Shown: positions 9,971 through 15,781 of the stretch, in pieces
Position numbering within the stretch: the first letter of the stretch is position 1
Layout of the letters: each line of letters opens with the position of its first letter
Assembly: GCA_013112535.1 (NCBI GenBank)
Contig: JABFGI010000005.1
Coordinates: 62,001-126,000, forward strand
Direction of reading: 5' to 3'
DNA: 64,000 nt
Origin: Pseudomonadota bacterium
GTDB lineage: Bacteria; Pseudomonadota; Gammaproteobacteria; Eutrophobiales; Eutrophobiaceae
Made by a program: the position numbers and the translations under genes
Notes under the pieces: model-generated
Database searches by the model: none
What the model was told of the DNA's origin: nothing
The model's input: only the letters and a program-made list of their open reading frames with translations

Positions 9971-10840
9971 GTGGACAAACGAATCTGGATCAATATTGGC
10001 CTGCTTGGCTTAATCACTTTACTCTCTGTTTATCTACTTAATAGTGGCGAAGAAATGCCACAACAAATATCACGCCTGTCAGATATCAACCAGAACGATA
10101 TTGTTCAAATCAAAGTATTAAGAAAAGATTTGGATGATTTTGAGTTTAATAAACAAATAGCGGACTGGCACATGAGTTCTCCACAACAATATCGGGCTAG
10201 TAGTGCGCGTATTAACGCGATGTTGAATATACTCAATACAGAATCGTTTGCACAATTAGACATTAACGATGTTGAGATTGAACGACTGGGATTTGCTGAT
10301 CCAATAGTGATCATGAAATTAAATGAACATGAATTTATATTTGGTAATACTGATGCTATTGATCAGCGTCGCTATGTTCTATTTGATGGAAAAGTTCACT
10401 TAACCAACGATTCCCTATATCAACAATTAATGACTAACGCGGCATTCTTTGCAGATCCAAAGCTCTTGCCTGAAAACTTCAAAATTGATTCAATTCAATT
10501 TCCAGAACATAAAATTGAGTTAGTAGATGGTCAATGGCTCATTAAACCTTTGTTAGATATCAGTTCGGATAAATTAAAAGAAATTATCTTCAATTGGAAA
10601 AATGCGACGGCAATATCAGCAAGCAAGTATGATCCATCAGAATCAGCGTCAATCATAAGTTTATCAACAGACAATAATGAATCTATTCAGTTTGTAATCG
10701 TTTCAACCGAGCCGCATTTAATTCTCGGTCGCAAAGATCTTGGCATTCAATATCACATGGGTAGTGATGTTGCTGGACAGCTATTACTACAACAAAATAA
10801 AACTCCCGACGACGATGCCCCGGTAATGTTGCTTAATTAA
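9971..10840 (+). CDS. DUF4340 domain-containing protein
   Basis: A 289-residue protein with a single N-terminal membrane anchor (about residues 5-24) and a periplasmic domain of the DUF4340 type. The start is a GTG one base after the preceding stop. DUF4340 proteins regularly follow GldG-like genes as the last member of this exporter operon. No enzymatic motif is visible. Confidence 0.8.
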   Translation: MDKRIWINIGLLGLITLLSVYLLNSGEEMPQQISRLSDINQNDIVQIKVLRKDLDDFEFNKQIADWHMSSPQQYRASSARINAMLNILNTESFAQLDINDVEIERLGFADPIVIMKLNEHEFIFGNTDAIDQRRYVLFDGKVHLTNDSLYQQLMTNAAFFADPKLLPENFKIDSIQFPEHKIELVDGQWLIKPLLDISSDKLKEIIFNWKNATAISASKYDPSESASIISLSTDNNESIQFVIVSTEPHLILGRKDLGIQYHMGSDVAGQLLLQQNKTPDDDAPVMLLN

Positions 10841-10882
10841 AATAGTCGCAACCTGACTGCACCGAACCAATAAACATTAACG

Positions 10883-11698
10883 ATGCCAGAACTACCTGAA
10901 GTAGAAACAACAAAAAAGGGCATAGCGCCTTATGTTGTTGGCGAAACGGTAAAAGACATTATCATTCGCGAACGCAATCTACGATGGCCTGTCCCTCATA
11001 CTTTAAAAAGATCACTAAAACATCATCTGATTCGTAAACTCAAACGTCGTGCTAAATATTTACTGTTTTATACTGATAGCGGCTGCATGATTTTGCATCT
11101 TGGAATGTCTGGCAATTTAAGAGTGCTGGATAGCACCGTTCCGCATGAAAAACATGATCATGTTGATATCATTTTTGAATCGGGGCACTTATTACGTTTT
11201 CGTGATCCAAGAAAGTTTGGTTCACTACTCTGGACTAATGAGGATCCACTAGAACATAAGTTGATTAATCATCTTGGACCCGAACCACTGTCTGATGAGT
11301 TTAATACGGAATACTTATATGCTCGTTCACGTAAACGCACTCAAGCAATTAAAACTTTTATAATGGACAGTCGAATTGTCGTTGGCGTTGGCAACATCTA
11401 TGCAAGCGAAGCCTTATTTCGTGCAGGCATAAAACCCTCTTTGCAAGCAGGAAAAATATCCAACGCGTGCTATGCAAAATTAGTGAATAAAATTAAAACA
11501 GTTTTATCAGAAGCAATAGAGAAAGGCGGAACAACATTACGAGACTTTTATAACGGGGAGGGCAAACCCGGTTACTTCAGTCAGGAACTCAATGTATACA
11601 ATCGTGAAGATGAGCCCTGTAACAAATGTAATAAAAAAATAAAAATGATTCGGCTCGGACAACGCTCAACATTTTATTGCTCTTATTGTCAAAAATAA
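10883..11698 (+). CDS. mutM: Formamidopyrimidine-DNA glycosylase
   Basis: Removes 8-oxoguanine and other oxidised purines from DNA and nicks the abasic site. The catalytic N-terminus is PELPEVETT (Pro2 nucleophile, Glu3). Lys in the RRAKYLLF region and the HLGMSGNLR strand follow. The helix-two-turn-helix is at VVGVGNIYASEALF, and the C-terminal zinc finger is CNKC...CSYC. 271 residues is normal. In E. coli mutM lies next to coaD; here the two are separated by the integron and ggt. Confidence 0.98.
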   Translation: MPELPEVETTKKGIAPYVVGETVKDIIIRERNLRWPVPHTLKRSLKHHLIRKLKRRAKYLLFYTDSGCMILHLGMSGNLRVLDSTVPHEKHDHVDIIFESGHLLRFRDPRKFGSLLWTNEDPLEHKLINHLGPEPLSDEFNTEYLYARSRKRTQAIKTFIMDSRIVVGVGNIYASEALFRAGIKPSLQAGKISNACYAKLVNKIKTVLSEAIEKGGTTLRDFYNGEGKPGYFSQELNVYNREDEPCNKCNKKIKMIRLGQRSTFYCSYCQK

Positions 11699-11743
11699 AA
11701 TGAGCAGCGTGACATAAAACGCAGGGATCAAATTACAGGGCTT

Positions 11744-11809
11744 TGTTAACGCTCAATACAACCAGCGCGCGGGCTTTTTCGCGCGTCGCTTTGGAGTGAT
11801 TGGTTATAT
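11744..11809 (-). other. attC site of cassette 6 (distal end of array)
   Basis: In cassette orientation R'' is ATATAAC (11803-11809) and R' is GTTAACA (11744-11750). Between them is a GC-rich imperfect hairpin, GCGCGAAAAAGCCCGCGC in part. R' departs from GTTRRRY at its last base. No further cassette follows; mutM ends at 11698, so this marks the array boundary. Confidence 0.75.
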
Positions 11810-11812
11810 CAT

Positions 11813-12103
11813 TTATAAATATCTATCAATATCAAGTGAACCATGAAACACACCTAATATATCAATTCGATTATTTAAAATGACATAAGTAATACGATAA
11901 TGTCCATAAAGAAGTATTCGTACATCTTCTTTTTCAGGTGCTTCGTATTTATGTCCTAATTCGGGATGGTCTTTTAAAATCTGCGCCTTATTATAAATTC
12001 CATCTATAACTTGCTCTGCGGCAGTGGGATTATCTAGAGCAATGTATTCGTATATATCCTTTAACCAAAGTTCAGCTTCATAGGTCCATCTTATTTCCGC
12101 CAT
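11813..12103 (-). CDS. RelE/ParE superfamily toxin (cassette 6)
   Basis: A 96-residue toxin of the RelE/ParE fold. It has WTYEAELWLKDIYEYIALDNPTAA at the start (shown in the family as helix pair), GHKYEAPEKEDVRILLYGHYRITYVI in the central beta-sheet and a C-terminal HGSLDIDRYL. Family members either cut mRNA on the ribosome or poison gyrase, and I cannot tell which here. It overlaps the upstream antitoxin gene by 13 bases, and its stop lies within a few bases of the attC R'' box, as expected for a cassette gene. Confidence 0.85.
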   Translation of the reverse strand: MAEIRWTYEAELWLKDIYEYIALDNPTAAEQVIDGIYNKAQILKDHPELGHKYEAPEKEDVRILLYGHYRITYVILNNRIDILGVFHGSLDIDRYL

Positions 12104-12276
12104 GTTTTAATTCGATGCTCCATTTCTTCGTTAGAAATCGTCCTGTTTTCTCTAGAATCTTCAAGGCCCTTCTTAACCATCCGAGCAAAAGCGACTTCAC
12201 GGAGAATTTCTTCATACGAAGAGTCTTCAGGAAGAGAATTAATTAGTTGTTTTATATGATCTTTTGCTACTGACAT
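12091..12276 (-). CDS. Antitoxin partner of RelE/ParE toxin (cassette 6)
   Basis: A 61-residue, charged, helical protein beginning MSVAKDHIKQLINSLPEDSS. The ATG at 12276 follows GGTGA at good spacing; the GTG codons just upstream are less likely starts. It overlaps the toxin gene, in the usual antitoxin-first order. No DNA-binding motif is obvious. TA pairs are common cassette cargo in chromosomal integrons, where they are thought to limit cassette loss. Confidence 0.8.
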   Translation of the reverse strand: MSVAKDHIKQLINSLPEDSSYEEILREVAFARMVKKGLEDSRENRTISNEEMEHRIKTWRK

Positions 12277-12354
12277 AATTTTCACCACTAAATTTAATAT
12301 TCAATGATTCTATTTTTACACAGTTTCACAGAAATGAGCATGTTTTTCTAATGA

Positions 12355-12445
12355 GTATAACGATTAAACTGAACCGCGTCGCCAATAAGGCTGCCGCGAA
12401 GCGCCACCTTATCTTACCGGTGTCGGGTCGAGTGCCTTGTTAAGC
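12355..12445 (-). other. attC site of cassette 5
   Basis: In cassette orientation R'' is GCTTAAC (12439-12445) and R' is GTTATAC (12355-12361). The body is 91 bases with a GC-rich imperfect palindrome containing GGCGCTTCGCGGCAGCC. R'' is the exact complement of the GTTAAGC that begins this cassette at 12897-12903. Confidence 0.88.
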
Positions 12446-12637
12446 GGCAACTTGCTCGAATGAGAAATGGGGGATGTCAGCTCGCTCGGAAGCGTGCTCA
12501 ACAGTGATAGCACAAATATTTCCATTTTGATCCAGATCGAGCAGTGTGTTTTCGTCTAAATCCCGAGTTTCTTCAACTTTAGCCGGGCGAAATTCTATGA
12601 ACAGAGTGTCCGTTTCCTCGAAGTATTTGATTTTCAT
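12440..12637 (-). CDS. DUF2283 family protein (cassette 5)
   Basis: A 65-residue protein with the DUF2283 pattern: MKIKYFEETDTLFIEF, then ETRDLDENTLLDLDQNGNI and a closing VEHAS segment. Small DUF2283 proteins often form two-gene units with another small protein and are suspected antitoxins; that is family context, not shown here. The start overlaps the upstream gene's stop by four bases (ATGA). The stop codon lies inside the attC R'' heptamer. Confidence 0.8.
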   Translation of the reverse strand: MKIKYFEETDTLFIEFRPAKVEETRDLDENTLLDLDQNGNICAITVEHASERADIPHFSFEQVAA

Positions 12638-12870
12638 AGAGTAAATCCTCGATCAAAAAATGCATTATGTACGGTTTTACCGTCAGGTAAAAGTATAACT
12701 CTTAAATACTTCCCGTCCATTGCTTCTATTGCAGCCCAGCGACGAATTCTCCCATCCGCCTGAATATGTTCCTTAACTGGATTATCTATAACAAATTGGA
12801 TCCAGTCATCGGTGATTATTTCGCGATCAGGTCTGGAACGCATATGTAGAAAGTATTGAGTAAATTTCAA
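12634..12870 (-). CDS. Small protein paired with DUF2283 (cassette 5)
   Basis: A 78-residue protein of no family I can name with certainty. It starts MKFTQYFLHMRSRPDREIIT and includes a compact basic patch (GRIRRWAAIEAMDGKYLRV) followed by a beta-rich C-terminus (LPDGKTVHNAFFDRGF). The layout resembles small RNase-like toxins that precede DUF2283 genes. It overlaps the DUF2283 gene by four bases, so the two are translated together. Its start lies about 30 bases inside the cassette. A toxin role is inference from pairing. Confidence 0.65.
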   Translation of the reverse strand: MKFTQYFLHMRSRPDREIITDDWIQFVIDNPVKEHIQADGRIRRWAAIEAMDGKYLRVILLPDGKTVHNAFFDRGFTL

Positions 12871-12896
12871 TTTAATTCCTTTTAAGTTTTATTGAC

Positions 12897-12953
12897 GCTT
12901 AACGTTTTAACTCAGCGCGCTTTTTGCGGTCGCACTTAATTGACTTGTTATCT
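12897..12953 (-). other. attC site of cassette 4
   Basis: A compact 57-base attC. In cassette orientation R'' is AGATAAC (12947-12953) and R' is GTTAAGC (12897-12903, consensus GTTRRRY). The inner boxes include GCGACCGCAAAAAGCGCGC. R'' is the exact complement of GTTATCT, which begins this cassette at 13380-13386. Confidence 0.92.
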
Positions 12954-13367
12954 CTTTTTACTGCTCAGTTTTTCTAAATCCCAGTACGGATTGATACGGT
13001 TTTCTTTTGTGTTTTTTAGCATATCAGTAAATTCATTTTTTAAATCAGCATCTGACACACCTGACGCAATATTTTGCACAGTATCAATAGTGAAAGCTAG
13101 ACTGTGTGCTAATGGAATTAATGTATTTACATCATCCTGATTAGAAAGATCGAAGGTTTTAAGTGACCACCTTTCTATATTATTACATTTATCAATTGGC
13201 ATTGGTTCATATTGATGATACTGCTGATCAGCTAATTCATGGAAACATTGGATTAGTTCGTTTTTATCAATATCTTTATCTTCATATGCTTGCATAACTT
13301 GATCAAACAAACTGTTTACAACATCTTGTGTTTCATAAGTGCGCAAATTTTGGATTTCTGTAATCAT
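12948..13367 (-). CDS. Hypothetical protein (cassette 4)
   Basis: A 139-residue acidic, mostly helical protein beginning MITEIQNLRTYETQDVVNSL. The frame is open further upstream, but that part (13368-13436) is the attC of the neighbouring cassette, so the ATG at 13367, 13 bases inside the cassette, is the natural start. I recognise no domain; there is no signal peptide or membrane segment. The stop codon lies in the attC R'' box. No strong Shine-Dalgarno is visible, as in many cassette genes. Confidence 0.7.
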   Translation of the reverse strand: MITEIQNLRTYETQDVVNSLFDQVMQAYEDKDIDKNELIQCFHELADQQYHQYEPMPIDKCNNIERWSLKTFDLSNQDDVNTLIPLAHSLAFTIDTVQNIASGVSDADLKNEFTDMLKNTKENRINPYWDLEKLSSKKR

Positions 13368-13379
13368 GTTTTTATATGG

Positions 13380-13481
13380 AGATAACGCCGGGCTCAACTG
13401 CGTAGCAACCTGGCGCTTTTTGTGCGGGTTTTGCACAAAAAGTGACGTGTTGCGGAGTCAGATTGCAGCCCCTTGTTCTGT
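13380..13481 (-). other. attC site of cassette 3
   Basis: A 102-base attC with R'' ACAGAAC (13475-13481) and R' GTTATCT (13380-13386) in cassette orientation. The stem is long: CTTTTTGTGC and GCACAAAAAG pair perfectly around a 7-base loop. R'' complements GTTCTGT, which opens this cassette at 14205-14211, over all seven bases. Confidence 0.9.
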
Positions 13482-13491
13482 GTGGATCTAA

Positions 13492-14187
13492 TTAGTAGCA
13501 CTGCCATGCTAGCGCCCATTCATTTTCTTTTCCTTTGGCTGTGCCTTTGCCAAAATAACCAACTCCATTATCGCCCCACATCCAGTTTCCCTTTTCGGTT
13601 GTGTCGATTTGGAACACATATTCAGGGTTGGCATCATGTTTATTCCAGGGTGCCCAAAATATTTCTGCTTGGATTAAAGTAGGCCAGCCGCCAAATTTGA
13701 ATCCATTTATGTTGTCGAAGAGATCATAGTATTCATCATCAATCTCTTCGGGGCACTCAACTGGAACATCTTCCCAGCAAGGATAATCTTCCTCAACCAC
13801 TCTAGATTTCATTGGAAATGGTTTGATATAACTTTCTGAATCTTCTTGATTAAGTGGCACAAGGTTAGAGACCTTCTTATAGGCTCGAATTTCCCAATTG
13901 TTCCCACTTGGCGTATCGATTGGTAATTCTTTTGGGCCAATGAAGACAGTAATAAATTCGATATCTTCTAAGCCTTCAGGTTTAAATGGGAAGTCCGTCA
14001 AGTTTATTTGAGCTAGAGCATGCATAGGCTCTCCATCTTGCATTGGCCATTTTTCTCCTGGCTCGCAGAATGAAACTTTCCCGAACCAAGAAATAAGTGG
14101 ATCTTCTGGTGGACGAAAACCTCCAATATCAAGCACTACAGCTTTACGTCTAATTTTTTTTCTGAATTCTTCGATTAATTCATCCAT
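13492..14187 (-). CDS. DUF1963 (YwqG-like) protein (cassette 3)
   Basis: A 231-residue cytoplasmic protein with the DUF1963 hallmarks: RPPEDPLISWFGKVSF, WPMQDGEPMHALAQINL near residue 48, and a C-terminal WMWGDNGVGYFG segment. The family is widespread and of unknown biochemical role. The start at 14187 lies about 18 bases after the cassette boundary. The stop lies 11 bases before the attC R'' box, so the gene fills its cassette. Confidence 0.82.
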   Translation of the reverse strand: MDELIEEFRKKIRRKAVVLDIGGFRPPEDPLISWFGKVSFCEPGEKWPMQDGEPMHALAQINLTDFPFKPEGLEDIEFITVFIGPKELPIDTPSGNNWEIRAYKKVSNLVPLNQEDSESYIKPFPMKSRVVEEDYPCWEDVPVECPEEIDDEYYDLFDNINGFKFGGWPTLIQAEIFWAPWNKHDANPEYVFQIDTTEKGNWMWGDNGVGYFGKGTAKGKENEWALAWQCY

Positions 14188-14204
14188 GCTCGATTCTCGT
14201 TACC

Positions 14205-14276
14205 ACAGAACGATCAAGCTGTGCGGTGCAAACGAAGCGCAGCGTAGTTTGCATCCGAACGAGCGCCTTGTTAGGC
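14205..14276 (-). other. attC site of cassette 2
   Basis: A 72-base attC. In cassette orientation R'' is GCCTAAC (14270-14276) and R' is GTTCTGT (14205-14211). An inner palindrome pairs GCAAACTACGCTGCG with CGCTTCGTTTGC imperfectly. R'' complements TTAGGC, with which this two-gene cassette begins at 15182-15187. Confidence 0.9.
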
Positions 14277-14723
14277 ACTGCTTGACATGAAGGTGCTGAG
14301 ATCAATTACTTTTCCTCCAAACTCACTTATAACATCTTGAAGATCTTTGTCATTTGTAACTAATATCTGATTATTAACTATTGCTGTTTCTGCGATTAGA
14401 GCATCTTGGGTGTTGTTTTTCTTTTTCTTATTTAATTCCCCAAGTCGCTTCAGTATTGGTTGATATAAGTTATTTTCTGACCCCCATTTTGCATTACCCC
14501 ATTCAGAAACATCCCATACAGCTGATTCTGTAGCTATTGCTTCCTTATCTACCTCATGAAATGTTTGTAGTAATTGATTTCTTCTTTCTTCTCTTTTAGT
14601 TGACTGTATTTCATTTAGTTGGATGTGAGTTACATAAAGAGAGGCATTTGTTATTGAAGTTATATCAATTTCCTGATCTAGAATTTCATTAAATATATTT
14701 GTATCAAACATATAGTGATTCAT
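14271..14723 (-). CDS. PIN-domain protein (cassette 2, second gene)
   Basis: A 150-residue probable metal-dependent RNase of the PIN fold. The acidic residues are placed as in the family: MFDTNIF near the N-terminus, NTQDALIAETA in the middle and VTNDKDL near the end. PIN proteins are usually VapC-type toxins, but no VapB-like antitoxin is adjacent; the preceding gene encodes an exported protein. I chose the ATG at 14723, which follows that gene's stop by 16 bases. Upstream ATGs would overlap it. The stop lies in the attC R'' box. Confidence 0.78.
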   Translation of the reverse strand: MNHYMFDTNIFNEILDQEIDITSITNASLYVTHIQLNEIQSTKREERRNQLLQTFHEVDKEAIATESAVWDVSEWGNAKWGSENNLYQPILKRLGELNKKKKNNTQDALIAETAIVNNQILVTNDKDLQDVISEFGGKVIDLSTFMSSSA

Positions 14724-14739
14724 TGTTGTCTTGTTGTGT

Positions 14740-15159
14740 TTAATCATTAAGTTTCTTTGCATTGCCCACAAATGAAGATGTTGTGTCTGACAATAAAGGA
14801 GCTATGGTTTTTGTGCCAACCCTGGTCTTTGTATATAACATTTTCATGTTTGCACGATCCAATTGATAGACTTCAAACATCTCATTACCTTGATCGTTTC
14901 CTCCGTAACCAGCTAAAGTTGATTTCCCAAATTTCACGAATTGAATGTCCGTTCCAGAAACCGTGCCGCTTTTTAGTCCAAAACAAACAACAATTTTGTT
15001 AGTTAGGCCATTTGTTTCGAACTTGTAACTATTGTCTGCAAATGCGGAATATCCACGCAGATTAGATACTACCCAACATTCGTCTCCAATATCGGCGATG
15101 GAATATTGTGATGCAAGGCAAGATGAAATTACTATCAGTGATACAAGAATCTTGTTCAT
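14740..15159 (-). CDS. Exported protein of unknown function (cassette 2, first gene)
   Basis: A 139-residue protein with a clear cleavable signal peptide (MNKILVSLIVISSCLASQYS followed by IADIGDE; predicted cut after about residue 22). The mature part is beta-rich with two cysteines that could form a disulfide (DECWVV and VVCFGL). No known domain is recognised. The ATG lies about 25 bases inside the cassette, after AAGGACTCGAA. It shares its cassette with the PIN gene, with no attC between them. Confidence 0.75.
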   Translation of the reverse strand: MNKILVSLIVISSCLASQYSIADIGDECWVVSNLRGYSAFADNSYKFETNGLTNKIVVCFGLKSGTVSGTDIQFVKFGKSTLAGYGGNDQGNEMFEVYQLDRANMKMLYTKTRVGTKTIAPLLSDTTSSFVGNAKKLND

Positions 15160-15181
15160 TTCGAGTCCTTAGTTTTGTTGT

Positions 15182-15239
15182 GCCTAATAACTAAACTGTG
15201 CGACCGCGTTAGCGGTTCGCATCGAGTGATTAGTTAAGC
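15182..15239 (-). other. attC site of cassette 1
   Basis: A 58-base attC. In cassette orientation R'' is GCTTAAC (15233-15239) and the R' end reads GTTATTAGGC, where the recombination heptamer is ATTAGGC with A in place of the usual G. The inner boxes (GCGAACCGC and GCGGTCGC) pair well. R'' matches the complement of the cassette's first heptamer (GTTAAAC) at six of seven positions. Confidence 0.85.
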
Positions 15240-15471
15240 TTGCGTGCCCCGATAGTATCGTTAGCCACGTTATCACTTTACTTGTCGTAAGGTGCTGCAA
15301 AATATTACGCAGCAAATTGAATCTACCCTGAAGCGAAAAGTTGTTGTCTGTAAAAGCGATGCTTTTCGTGCAACCTCGTTGCGCTTCAGATATAACAGAT
15401 TTTTTTAATTCGCGCGTCACCTTATTTGAGGATTTTATAGTGTGACTATAAGTTAATGTTGTCCTTTCCAT
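15184..15471 (-). CDS. Possible gene of cassette 1
   Basis: A 95-codon open frame beginning MERTTLTYSHTIKSSNKVTR with no recognised domain. It runs through its own attC and ends inside the R' box, so its last 18 codons are attC sequence. The start has only AAAGAA as a ribosome site; an in-frame TTG at 15492 lies 6 bases after the stop of the attI leader ORF. It could be a real gene translated by reinitiation, or a non-coding cassette with a chance frame. Confidence 0.35.
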   Translation of the reverse strand: MERTTLTYSHTIKSSNKVTRELKKSVISEAQRGCTKSIAFTDNNFSLQGRFNLLRNILQHLTTSKVITWLTILSGHASLTNHSMRTANAVAQFSY

Positions 15472-15492
15472 TTCTTTATATAAACACGTCAA

Positions 15493-15511
15493 GTTTAACT
15501 AGGGGTTATAG
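15493..15511 (-). other. attI recombination core
   Basis: In cassette orientation the simple site is L CTATAAC (15505-15511), a 5-base spacer and R GTTAAAC (15493-15499, consensus GTTRRRY). It lies on the 5' side of intI, where attI is expected, and the first cassette begins at its TTAAAC. Accessory integrase-binding repeats of attI probably extend towards 15570 but cannot be defined by eye. Confidence 0.8.
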
Positions 15512-15558
15512 GACGCTTTGTCTGATAATGTATTATATATTCTAAAAGCGGACTTCAT
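15499..15558 (-). CDS. Short leader ORF within attI (19 codons)
   Basis: ATG at 15558 preceded by a consensus Shine-Dalgarno AAGGAGG (15565-15571) with a 6-base gap. The product would be MKSAFRIYNTLSDKASYNP. The UAG stop (15499-15501) ends in the G of the attI heptamer GTTAAAC, so recombination at G^TT leaves the whole ORF and its stop intact whatever cassette enters. ORF-11 in attI1 of class 1 integrons is the precedent: it boosts translation of a first cassette gene lacking a good ribosome site. The peptide itself need not have a function. Confidence 0.55.
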   Translation of the reverse strand: MKSAFRIYNTLSDKASYNP

Positions 15559-15597
15559 GAAAAACCTCCTTGTTTCAATGTGATAAGTAATAAATGA

Positions 15598-15627
15598 ATT
15601 ATATTGCCTCTTTATCAAGGGTGTCCA
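15598..15627 (-). promoter_or_regulatory. Candidate cassette promoter Pc
   Basis: On the minus strand TGGACA (15627-15622), an 18-base spacer and TATAAT (15603-15598) point towards the cassettes. TGGACA is also the -35 of a class 1 integron Pc variant. Transcription would start near 15590, about 20 bases before the leader ORF's Shine-Dalgarno. Confidence 0.65.
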
Positions 15628-15704
15628 CTTTGCTGTTTTTATTATCACTTTCTCATTTGTCCTATAAGTATTATCACTATTTAAAAGTGTCGTTTAATTT
15701 ATTA

Positions 15705-15751
15705 TTATCAATGACTTATAATTTTATATAATATTTGTGTTATCAGACACA
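15705..15751 (+). promoter_or_regulatory. Candidate intI promoter with overlapping palindrome
   Basis: TTATCA (15705-15710), a 16-base spacer and TATAAT (15727-15732) face intI. The inverted repeat TGTGT-TATCAG-ACACA (15736-15751) covers the expected start point and could be an operator. It is not the CTGT-N8-ACAG LexA box known from many intI promoters. Confidence 0.5.
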
Positions 15752-15781
15752 TGGACAAATCATTGATTCAGGGAGATTGCA

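Noticed and set aside
13368..13436. N-terminal extension of the cassette 4 gene
   Set aside because: It is encoded by the attC of the neighbouring cassette; an internal ATG just inside the cassette is a better start.
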